Positions 1-12,000 of a stretch of 64,000 bases of DNA are shown one piece after another. Within the stretch, counting starts at the first letter, position 1. Every line of letters begins with the position of its first letter. The stretch is from contig NZ_JQNB01000001.1 of the NCBI RefSeq assembly GCF_000745005.1, positions 3,155,501 through 3,219,500 of the forward strand, read 5' to 3'. The position numbers were made by a program, and so were the translations under genes. The notes beneath the pieces were generated by a model that was given only the letters and a program-made list of their open reading frames with translations, was not told the DNA's origin and did no database searches. The stretch is from Luteibacter sp. 9135 (GTDB lineage: Bacteria; Pseudomonadota; Gammaproteobacteria; Xanthomonadales; Rhodanobacteraceae).

Positions 1-2
1 CA

Positions 3-3000
3 TCCGCGCCGCGGCCGTCGCGTTTGCCGTCGCTTTCGGCGGACGCGATGCGCACGCCGATCCCGGCGCGCCGCGGCTTCGCGGCGATGATGGCCGCCCC
101 GGCGTCCGCGCCGGAACGCACCCGCGAGCCGGTGGCGATCATCGGCATGAGTGGGCAGTTCCCGCACGCGCCCGACCTGGACAGCTTCTGGCGCAACCTG
201 CGCGACGGTAAGGATTGCATCGACGCGATACCGGCGGGGCGTGACTGGCCGGGCGGCCCATGTGCGCAGGGTGGTTTCATCGACGGGGTCGACGCGTTCG
301 ATCCGATGTTCTTCGGTATCTCGCCGCGCGAGGCCGAGCTGATGGACCCGCAGCAGCGGCTGATGATGATCCACATCTGGAAGGCGCTGGAAGACGCCGG
401 CTATGCCGGTGGCGCCTTGTCCGGCAGCGATACGGCGATCTACGTCGGCACGATGCCCAGCGGATACGCCGCGCTGGCCGGTCGGGCCGGCATGGCGGTG
501 GAAGGCTATTCGTCCACCGGCGCGGTCGCCTCGGTCGGCCCCAATCGCATGAGCTACTTCCTGGATTTCCACGGGGCGAGCGAGCCGGTGGAAACCGCCT
601 GTTCCAGCTCGCTGGTCGCGTTGCGCCGCGCGGTGCTGGCGATCGAGCGCGGCGAGTGCACGGTCGCGATCGCCGGTGGGGTGAACACCCTGGTTGATCC
701 CGCGTTGCACGTCAGTTTCGACAAGGCCGGCATGCTCAGCGTGGACGCCCGCTGCAAGACGTTCTCGGCCGAAGCGAACGGTTACGTGCGTGGCGAGGGC
801 GTCGGCATGCTGGTGCTGAAATCGCTCTCGGCCGCCGAGCGCGACGGCGATGCCATCCATGGGTTGGTGCGTGGCACGGCCGAGAACCACGGTGGCCGCG
901 CCAGTTCGCTGACCGCGCCGAACCCCACGGCACAGGCCGCAGTGATCCGCGACGCCTGGCGTCAGGCGGGGGTCGATCCGCGTAGCGTCAGCTATATCGA
1001 GGCACACGGCACGGGCACGCCCCTGGGCGATCCCGTGGAAATCCGCGGTCTCAAGGCCGCTTTCGCGGACCTCTACGCGGACAACGGCGACGGCACGGTG
1101 GCCTCGGCGCATTGCGGGCTGGGTTCGGTGAAGACCAACATCGGTCACCTGGAACTGGCGGCCGGCGTGGCGGGCGTCATCAAGGTGCTGTTGCAGATGA
1201 AGCACCGCACGCTGGTGAAGAGCCTGCACGGCGACACCCTCAATCCGTACATCGATCTGTCCGGCACGCCGTTCTACCTGCTGCGCGATGCGCGCGAGTG
1301 GATCGCCCTGCGTGGCGAGGACGGTCGTCCGCTGCCGCGCCGCGCGGGTGTCAGCTCGTTCGGCTTCGGCGGCGTCAATGCCCATGTGGTGCTCGAAGAA
1401 TACGTTGCGCCCGCCCGGCGACCCGTCGTCGACGCGCCGGTGGCCATCGTGCTTTCCGCGCGCAGCGACGAGCGCCTGCGCGAGCAGGTGCAGGCGCTGC
1501 ATGCGTTTCTCGACGATACCCGCCTGTCGGGCGACATCGTCCTGGCGGACCTGGCGTATACGTTGCAGGTGGGGCGTGAGGCCATGGTGCACCGGCTCGG
1601 CTTCGTGGCCGGCTCGGTCGCCGAGGTGCGCGACCGGCTGACGCGTTACCTCGACGACGGCGCCGGCGGCATGCATCGCGCGGACGTCGGCGAACATCGC
1701 GAGGCGATGGATGCCTTCGTGCCCGATCTGGCGCTGCGTGGGCTCATGCGGCCCGCCATCGACCGGGCCGGCCTGGACCGGCTTCTCGCCCTATGGGTCA
1801 AGGGATATGCCGTCGAATGGCCGGCCCTGTATGGCGAAGACAGGCCTGATCGCGTGCACCTCCCCACCTACGCGTTCGCGCGGGAGCGCTACTGGGTGCC
1901 TGCTACCGGTTCGAACGGATCCGAGGGGAAATCCCTGCATCCGCTGGTCCAGCGCAACGTGTCCACCCTGGATGGCGTGTCCTTCGGCAGCCATTTCGAC
2001 GGCCACGAATTCTTCCTCGACGACCATCGGGTACGCGGTCGGCGCGTGCTGCCCGGCGTGGCGCACCTGGAGATGGGCCGCTTCGCGGCTACGGTCGCGA
2101 GTCGCGCCGATGCGGCGGCCGGATGGCTGCGCCTGCACGACATCGCCTGGACGCGCCCGATCGGCGTGAACGACGAAGGTGTGGACCTGCATATCGCGTT
2201 GCAGGCCGGTCGCGGTGACGATATCGGCTACGCGATCCGCTCGTCGCTGGCCGATGACGGCATCGTCTATGGCCATGGCGTGGTATCCCGTGTCCCTGGC
2301 CCCGCGCCGACGGTCATGCTTTCGCTGGACGCGCTTCGGGCGCAGTGCGACCGCGAGCCGATGGACGCCGCGCGCTGCTATGCCATGTTCGCGGCGATGG
2401 GCCTCGATTACGGTGCCGGCTTCCGCGGCCTGACGGAACTCCGGCTCGGCGAGCGCATGGCGCTGGCGCGGATCGACCTGCCGTCGTCGGTGCAGGGTTC
2501 GCAGGCGGCGTACGGCCTGCATCCCAGCCTGCTCGACGGCGTGTTGCAGGCATCGATCGGGCTGGTGATCGATGCCGACGGCACGCCGCCGGCGATGCTG
2601 CCCGTAGCGCTGGCCTCGCTGGATGTGCTCGGTCCGTGCCCGGATCGCCTGTGGGCGATCGTGCGACCGGCGGACGGCATCGTCAGTGACGAGGCCTCGA
2701 TCGTCGCGGACATCGACGTGTGCGATGCACAGGGCCTGGTGTGCCTGCGCCTGCGCGGACTGGTGTTCCGCGTGGTCGTGCCGAAATCGAAGCGCGGGCA
2801 TGCGTACGTGGGTGGCGCGGCCGCAGACGCAGAGGGCGACGTCGTCGCTGCTGTCGCCCTCGGTGCCGAGATCGGTGTCGCCATGGGTGCCGCTATCGAA
2901 GCGGGCGTCCACACGACGGGCTCAGAGGTGTCGATGCTTGCCAGAGACGACACGACGGAGCGCGCCTTGCGCTATTTCGAGCGTTTCCTGTCGAAGGCAC

Positions 3001-6000
3001 TCAAGCTGCCGCTGCACCGGATCGATCGCCGGGCACGGATGGAGACCTACGGGATCGATTCGTTGCTGGTGCTGGAACTGACGCGTGTCCTGGAAACCAC
3101 CTTCGGGCCGCTGCCGAAAACCCTGTTCTTCGAGTACCAGACGCTGGCCGCCCTGAGCGACTATTTCGTGCGGCAGCATCCGGTCGCCATGGCCGGTCTG
3201 ATCGGTGAGGCGCACGTGGCGCACGTGGCACATGCGGCCGTGGCCGTGCCGCGTGCCATCCGGACCCTCGCGTCCCTGCCGTTCGCCGCGAAGACCCCGC
3301 CAACCACCAACGCGCCCACGGTCGGCGACATCGCCATCGTGGGCGTGGCCGGCCGCTACCCCGGGGCCGATACGCTCGACGCGTTCTGGGCCAACCTCAG
3401 CCAGGGCCGGGACAGCATCACCGAGATTCCGGCCGACCGCTGGGACCACCGCTTGTATTTCGACGAGACGCGCGGCAAGGCCGGGAAGACCTACGGCAAG
3501 TGGGGCGGCTTCATCGACGGCGTGGACCGTTTCGATCCGCTGTTCTTCAACATCTCCCCGCGCGAAGCGATCCTGATGGACCCGCAGGAGCGCCTGTTCC
3601 TCGAGTGCGTGCACGCCACGCTGGAAGATGCCGGCTATACACGTCACAACGTGGCGGAAGAAGGCCGTGTCGGTGTCTTCGCCGGTGTGATGTATGAGGA
3701 GTACCAGCTCTACGGCGCGCAGGAACAGGCGAGTGGCCGGCCGCTCGCCGTGGCGGGCCACCCCGCGTCCATCGCCAACCGCGTTTCGTATTTCTGCGAT
3801 TTCCACGGTCCCAGCATGGCTTTGGACACCATGTGCTCGTCGTCGCTGACGGCCATCCACCTGGCCTGCCAGGCGATCCAGCGCGGCGATTGCGCGGTGG
3901 CCATCGCTGGCGGCGTCAATGTCTCGGTGCATCCGAACAAGTACCTGACCCTGGCCCAGGGCCGGTTCATCTCGGGCAAGGGCCGTTGCGAGAGCTTCGG
4001 CGAGGGTGGCGAAGGCTACGTGCCGGGTGAGGGCGTGGGTGCGGTGCTGCTGAAGCCGCTGTCCCGTGCCATCGCCGACGGCGACCACATCCACGGCGTG
4101 ATCCGCGCCACCGCGGTCAACCATGGCGGCAGGACGCATGGCTACACGGTGCCCAATCCCAACGCGCAGGCCCAGGTGATCGAGCACGCCCTGCGCGCCG
4201 GCGGCGTGGATGCCCGTGCGATCAGTTACATCGAGGCGCACGGCACGGGCACCAGCCTGGGCGATCCCATCGAGATCGCCGGCTTGTCCAGGGCGTTTCG
4301 CGAGTGGACGCCCGACACCGGTTTCTGCGCGATCGGCTCGGCCAAATCCAATATCGGCCACTGCGAAAGCGCCGCGGGTATCGCCGGCGTCACCAAGGTG
4401 CTGTTGCAACTGAAGCATCGACAGCTGGCGCCGAGCCTGCACTCGTCCACGCTCAATCCCGATATCGATTTCGCGCGCACGCCCTTCGTGGTGCAGCAGG
4501 AACTCGCCCCCTGGCACGCGCCGACCCTCGACGGCCGCGAAGCCGCACGTGTGGCAGGTGTCTCCTCGTTCGGGGCAGGTGGCGCGAACGCCCACGTGCT
4601 GATCGAGGAATACATCGCGCCCGAGCGCCCGGATACGGTGGCCGCGAACGCATCGCCAGCCATCGTCCTGCTGTCCGCACGAGACGAGGATCGCCTGCGC
4701 GAACGCGTGCAGGCGTTGCTCGACCACCTCGACGTCAACGAGGTGTCCCTGGCCGACCTCGCCTATACCTTGCAGGTGGGCCGTGAGGCGATGGACGAGC
4801 GACTTGGCCTGATCGTTTCCACGGTGGACGCGCTGCGCGCGAAGTTGTCCGCCTGGCTGGCCGGCGAGACCGGCATCGACGATCTCCACGGCGGCCAGGC
4901 CCGGCGCCACCAGGAGGCGCTGGCCGAGCTGGACGACGATGACGACATGGCCGCCACCGTGCGGGCGTGGCTCGACAAGGGCAAGTACGGCAAGCTGGTC
5001 GGGCTATGGGCGCGCGGCCTGGATGTGGATTGGATGCCTCTGTATCCGGCGGGCTCACCGCGGCCGCACCGCATCGGACTGCCGACCTATCCGTTCGCGC
5101 GGGAACGCTACTGGGTCGCCATCGGTCCGACGACGCCCACCGCGGGCGCGGCAGCGCTGCACCCGCTCGTGCATCGCAATACGTCGACGTTCGCGCAGCA
5201 GCGCTTCACGTCGCACTTTACCGGCGACGAGTTCTTCCTCGCCGGGCATGTCGTCCGTGGCGTCCGGGTACTGCCCGGCGTCGCGCAGCTGGAAATGGCC
5301 TACCATGCGGTCACCGAGGCGCTGGACGCCGCCGGCATCCTGTCCCTGCGCGACGTGCGCTGGACGCGAGCCGTCACGGTCGCCGACGAGCCGATCGACC
5401 TGCACATGGTCCTTGCCGTCGATGGCGATGCCATCCGCTTCGACATCGCGCGTGATGCCGACGGTGGTACCACGACCTTTGGGCACGGCACGGTGGAGGT
5501 CCATGCCGATGCGCCTCCCGCGGTGTTCCATGACCTTGACGCGCTCAGGCAGCAGGACATCCGGGCGCAGCTGGACGAGGATGCCTGCTATGCCTGGTTC
5601 GAACGCATGGGGCTGGACTACGGTCCCGGGTTGCGCGGTCTGCGCACGCTCCACATCGGCACGGGTCGGCTGTTGGCTCGTATCGAACTGCCGCCGTCGC
5701 AACGCATGGACGGCTACACGCTGCACCCGGCGCTGCTGGATGCCGCGCTGCAATCCGTGGTCGGCCTGATGATCGCGGAGGACGCCACCGCCGAGCCGGC
5801 CCTGTGGCTGCCCGTGGCGCTGGACGCGCTGACCGTGCACGCGTTGCTTCCCTCGAACCTGTGGGCCGTGGTGCGTGCTGTGGCCAGCGCGGATGCCGGC
5901 ACCCGGCGCTTCGACATCGACCTGTGCGACGACGCTGGAAGCGTCTGCGTCGGCTTGGCCGGCCTGGTCGTGCAGCCGGTGCCGGATGAGACGCCCGGAA

Positions 6001-9000
6001 CTCACCTGATGTTCGCCACCCCCGACTGGACCGAACGGTCGGCCAATGGAGCGGGGCTCGCGCCGAGGGCGTGGGCGCGGCACGTCGTGCTTGCCTGCGG
6101 CGTGGACGATACGGCGCTCGCAGGTGTGCGCCAGCGCCTTGCCCAGGCGACCTGCCTGGCACTGCCTTCGACCGGAACCCTCGCCGGGGATTACGCCGCC
6201 GCTGCCGCAATGCTGCTTGACCTGTTGCAGGCGCAGGACAGCACGTCGGGGCCGGCGTTGTTCCAGCTCGTGATCGCGGGGCAGGGCGACGCACGGACGA
6301 TGAGCGGGCTGGGTGGCATGTTGTGCACGGCCACGCTGGAAGACCCGGCAATCCATGGGCAGGTAATCGCGCTGGACGGCAGCGAGGATATCGACCGCGT
6401 GCTCGAAGAGAACCGCGGCAGTACGGCGACGCGTATCCGCTACGTGGATGGATCGCGTCAGGAAGGCGGCTGGCTGGAAGCGGACGCCGCCACCGCCGTG
6501 CCTGTGTGGCGCAGCGGAGCGACCTACCTCATCACCGGCGGCGCCGGTGGCCTCGGGCTGATCTTCGCGCGCGACATCGCCACCCAGGCGCCCGGGGCGA
6601 CGCTGGTGCTGACCGGCCGTTCGGCACTGGGCGAGGCCACGCGTGACGCGCTGGCATCGCTGGAGGCCATGGGTGTCACCGCGCGCTATCGCCAGCTGGA
6701 CGTGGCCGATGCGGACGCCGTGGCGCGCTGCGTGCGCGAAACGGCCGCCGCCGATGGCCTGCATGGCATCGTGCACAGCGCGGGCGTGCTGCGCGACAGC
6801 TTCATCATGCGAAAGACGCACGAGGAACTGGCCGACGTGTTGCGTGCGAAGCTTGCCGGCACGCTCAACCTCGACGACGCCAGCCGCGATCTGTCGCTGG
6901 AATGCTTTATCTGTTTCTCGTCCATCGCGTCCGCCTTCGGCAACCTCGGCCAGGCCGACTACGCCGCCGCGAACGGCTTCATGGACGCGTTCGCGCAGCA
7001 CCGCAACGACCTGGTCGCCCAGGGCCTCCGTGCCGGCCGCACCCTGTCGGTGAACTGGCCGCTGTGGGACGAGGGCGGCATGCAGGTCGGCGCGGCCACG
7101 CGCCGTTACCTTGCCCAGGAAACGGGTATGACACCGCTGCCGACCGCCGCGGGCTGCCGTGCGCTGGCCGGGGCATGGTCGCTCGGCGCGTCGCAGGTGC
7201 TGGTGACGCAGGGCGATCCGACGCGATTGCGGGCTCTTCTGGGCGGTAAAACGCAGGGTCCGACGATGGCGCATTCCGTCGAACCGCCCCCTGCGGCGGG
7301 TCAACCCGTCACCGTGGCTCATGGGCCAGCGCCCGCCGCGATGGACGATCTGCGCGAGCGCACGGTACGCCATCTCGTGCGTCTCCTTGCGACCACGCTG
7401 CGCCTGCCGTCGCACAAGATCGATGCGGAGGCGCGACTGGAGGCCTACGGCATCGACTCCGTGCTGACCTTGGAACTCACCGCCGAGCTGGAGAAAACCT
7501 TCGGCACGCTGCCGAAGACGCTGTTTTTCGAATACCAGAGCATCGCGGCACTGGCCGGTTATTTCCTGCGTGCGCATGGCGCCACGCTGGCTACGCTGTC
7601 CGGCGACACCGGCCAGACGAGCGCGACGGAAGCTGCCGGTGCGGCCCGTGAGGTCGCCGTGAGTCGTGCGGCTGACGGCGTCGTCCGCGCGGTCGGTGCC
7701 GTCGCTGCATCGGCGGTGCGGTTCGGGTCGCCGGCTCCGGTGGCCGGTGTACCGGCGTTGGCCGAGGAAGGCATCGCCATCGTCGGCCTCGCCGGGCGTT
7801 ACCCGCAGGCCGCCGACCTGGATACCTTCTGGGCCAACCTGAGCCAGGGCAGGGACAGCGTCACCGATATTCCGCTCGAACGCTGGGACCACACGGTCTA
7901 CTTCGACGAGGATCGCAACCGCGCCGGCAAGACGTACGGCAAATGGGGCGGATTCATCGACGGCGTGGACCGTTTCGACGCGCGCTTTTTCCATATCTCG
8001 CCGCGCGAAGCGGCGCTGATGGACCCCCAGGAGCGTCTGTTCCTCGAATGCGCGTACGCCACGCTGGAGGATGCGGGCTACACGCCGGACAACGTGGCGA
8101 CGGATCGCGACGTCGGCGTGTTCGTCGGGGTCATGTACGAGGAATACCAGCTGTATGGCGCGCAGGCGCAGGCACGCGGTGACGGTGTCGCCGTGGCGGG
8201 CAGTCCGGCGTCCATCGCCAACCGCGTATCCCACGTGTGTGATTTCAACGGCCCGAGCATGGCGCTGGACACCATGTGTTCCTCATCGTTGACGGCCATC
8301 CACCTGGCCTGCGAGAGCCTGCTGCGTGGTGGTTGCACCGTGGCGATCGCCGGCGGGGTCAACCTGTCGCTGCACCCGAACAAGTACCTAGTGCTCGCCC
8401 AGGGCCGTTTCATCTCGGGCAAGGGCCGGTGCGAGAGCTTCGGCGAAGGCGGCGACGGTTACGTGCCCGGGGAAGGCGTGGGCGCCGTGCTGCTGAAGCC
8501 GCTGGCCCGCGCGGTGGCCGATGGCGACCATATCTACGGTGTGATCCGTGGCGCCGCGATCAACCACGGCGGCCGGACCCACGGTTATACCGTGCCCAAT
8601 CCGAATGCGCAGGCGAGCGTGATCGAACGTGCCCTGCGTGCGGCGGGCGTGGATGCGCGCGAGGTCAGCTATGTCGAGGCGCATGGCACGGGTACCCGTC
8701 TGGGCGACCCGATCGAGATCGCCGGCCTCACGAAGGCCTTCCAGACATGGACGGCGGACGTCGGTTTCTGCGCGATCGGCTCGGCCAAGTCGAACATCGG
8801 CCATGCCGAGAGCGCGGCGGGTATCGCCGGACTGACCAAGGTGCTGTTGCAGATGAAGCACCGCCAGCTGGTGCCGAGCCTGCATTCGGCCGTGCTCAAT
8901 CCTGCGATCGACTTCGGGCAGACGCCGTTCGTGGTCCAGCAGGAACTCGCGCCCTGGTCCCGGCCGGTCGTGAACGGCCGCGAGGGACGGCGGATCGCCG

Positions 9001-12000
9001 GGTTGTCCTCGTTCGGCGCCGGCGGTGCCAACGCGCACCTGGTGGTCGAAGAATACGAGGACACCAGGGCACACGACGCCGCCGCCACGCATGCGGCGAA
9101 CCCTGCGGGCCCGGCCATGGTGCTGCTGTCCGCCCGCGACGAAGCGCGCCTGCGTGAACGCGCGCAGGCCCTGCTCGACCACCTGCGGACGAACGACGTC
9201 GATCTGCACGACCTGGCATACACCCTGCAGATCGGACGCGAGGCGATGGACGAGCGCCTGGCCTTGCTGGTGCCTTCCGTAGAGGCCCTGCGCGACAAGC
9301 TGGAAGCTTTCCTGGCCGGCGACACGGCGGTGGAAGACCTGTACCGCGGCCAGGCCAGGCGCAACCGGGATGCACTGGCTGCGCTGGCCGGCGACGACGA
9401 CATGGCCGGCACCGTGGCGACGTGGCTCGCCCGAGGCAAGCATGCCCGGCTGCTCGACCTGTGGAGCAAGGGCATGTCGCTCGACTGGCCGCGCCTGCAT
9501 GCCGCCGGTGGACGCCGGTCGCGACGGATAAGCCTGCCGACGTACCCGTTCGCGCGGGAGCGTCACTGGATCGACGTGGCCCCCCTCACCGAGCCCACGG
9601 AAAGCGTGACGGGCGCGGTGCCGGGCGGTGTCTTGCCAGCCGTGGCCGTCGCGTCCGTAGCGACAGCGATGCCACTCGCACCCGCGCCACGGATGACCTC
9701 GACGGCGGCGCATGCCGTGGACGTTCCCGTGCAGACACTACTTTTCCGCCCCCTGTGGCGAGCGGCCGATGCCACCGATACGGCCCCGACGGGGGAGGCG
9801 TTCACGTCACGCTTCGTCATGCTGTGCGGCTTCGACGAAACCACAGCCGCCCATCTGCGCGCACGTTTGCCGGGGCTCGCCTGCCTCTGCATCGACGATG
9901 CCGCGACGGACCTGCCAGGCGTCTTCGAGCGTGCGGCCATCGCCCTGCTGGAGGCGATCCAGGCGCGCATCGGCAAATCCGGACGGCACCTGGTCCAGGT
10001 GGTCGTCCCCTTGGACAGCGACGGCGAAATCCTGGCGGGACTGGGCGGCATGCTGCGCACGGCGCAGCGCGAACACGAGCGGCTCATCGGCCAGGTCGTC
10101 GCCGTCGCATCGGCGCAGGACGTGGCCGAGGCGATCGCTGCGGCGAGGGAGACCGGCGCCGCCCACGTCCGCTATGTGGACGGCCGCTGCCAGCTGGCCG
10201 GGTGGACGGAGCAGGACGTCGTGGTCGATGCCACGTCGCCGTGGAAGGATCGTGGTGTCTACCTCATCACCGGGGGTGCCGGCGGCCTGGGCCTGATCTT
10301 CGCCCACGCCATCGCGCGGGAGGTACGCCATCCGGTGCTGGTACTGACCGGTCGCACGCCGATGAACGATGCGATCAAGACACAGGTGCGCTCGCTGGAG
10401 ACGCTGGGCGCCGTGGTGAGCTACCACGCCGTGGATGTCACCGACGCCGAGGCCGTGACCACGCTGGTGCGCTCGCTGCCCGAGACCTTCGAAAGCCTGG
10501 ACGGCATTATCCATAGCGCGGGCGTGACCCGCGACAGCTACCTGGTCGCCAAGACACCGCAGCAGCTGCGCGAGGTGTTCGGTGCCAAGGTGGCCGGCCT
10601 GGTGAACCTGGACGAAGCCAGCGGCGACATGGCGCTGGACGTCTTCGTCGCCTTCGCGTCCATCGCCGGGGCGATCGGCAGCGTGGGGCAGGCTGACTAC
10701 GCAGCGGCCAACGCGTTCATGGATGCCTTCGTCGAGCGTCGCGCCGTACGCGTCGCGCTGGGCGAGCGGCAGGGCCGCAGCCTGTCGATCGACTGGCCAC
10801 TATGGGCGGAGGGCGGCATGCAGGTGGATGCCGCCACGCGCGACATGCTGGCCGGACAACTGGGCATGTGCCCGTTGGACAGCGCGGCGGGCGTGGATGC
10901 GCTGCGCCAGGCATGGACCGGCGGCAACGATCGGTTGCTGGTGATCGCCGGCGATGCGCCGCGTCTGCGCGAAAGCCTGCTGGGCTACGCCCGGGACGGG
11001 GCGCCGCCGAGCGCTACCGCCGCAACGGCTTCCGCACCCTTGTCGGCGTCGGCGACACAAGCTGCGGCACAACCCGCGCCCCCGGCAGCGGCACTCGCCG
11101 AGCAGGTCGGGCAGGTGCTGGAAGGCATGGTGTCGCGCCTGATCGCCGTGCGACCGGAAGACCTGGACGGTGATACCACGTTCAGCGAATACGGATTCGA
11201 TTCCGTCTCGCTGACGGAGTTCGGCAACGCGCTGAACACGCATTACGGACTGCGACTGACGCCGACGATCTTCTTCGAGCATTCCACGCTCGACGGCCTG
11301 GGCGCCTACCTCGTGCGCGAGCACGCCGCGTCCATCGCGTCCGTCTCGCTCCCCGTGTCCACGGCCGCCATGGCCACCCGGGAGACCGCCGAACCGATGG
11401 CGCCGGCCGCACCTGCCGTCGCCACGCTCAACGACACGGCCGTAGCACACGCGAGCGCCGCAGACGAGCCCATCGCCATCATCGGCATGAGCGGCCAGTT
11501 CCCGCAGGCCCGCGATATCGCCGCGTTCTGGGACAACCTGCGCGAAGGCAGGGACAGCGTCGTCGAGGTTCCCCCCTCGCGCTGGGACTGGCGTGCGTGG
11601 TTCGGCGACCCGGCGCGCGAGCCGAACCGGACCAACATCACCCGGGGCGGCTTCATCGACGGCGTCGACGAGTTCGATCCGATGTTCTTCGGCATCTCGC
11701 CGAAGGAAGCCGAATTGATGGATCCGCAGCAGCGGCTGATGATGATCCACGTGTGGAAGGCGCTCGAGGACGCCGGTTATGCCGGGCCGTCCCTGGCCGG
11801 CAGCGACACGGCCATCTTCGTCGGCACCGGATCGACGGGCTACGCCACGCTGGTGGCCCGCGCGGACCTCGGCGGACAGGCCTACGCCTCCACCGGCGGC
11901 GTGCCGTCGGTGGGGCCGAACCGGATCAGCTACCTGTTCGACTGGCACGGGCCCAGCGAACCGGTGGAGACCGCGTGCTCCAGTTCGTTGATCGCGCTGC

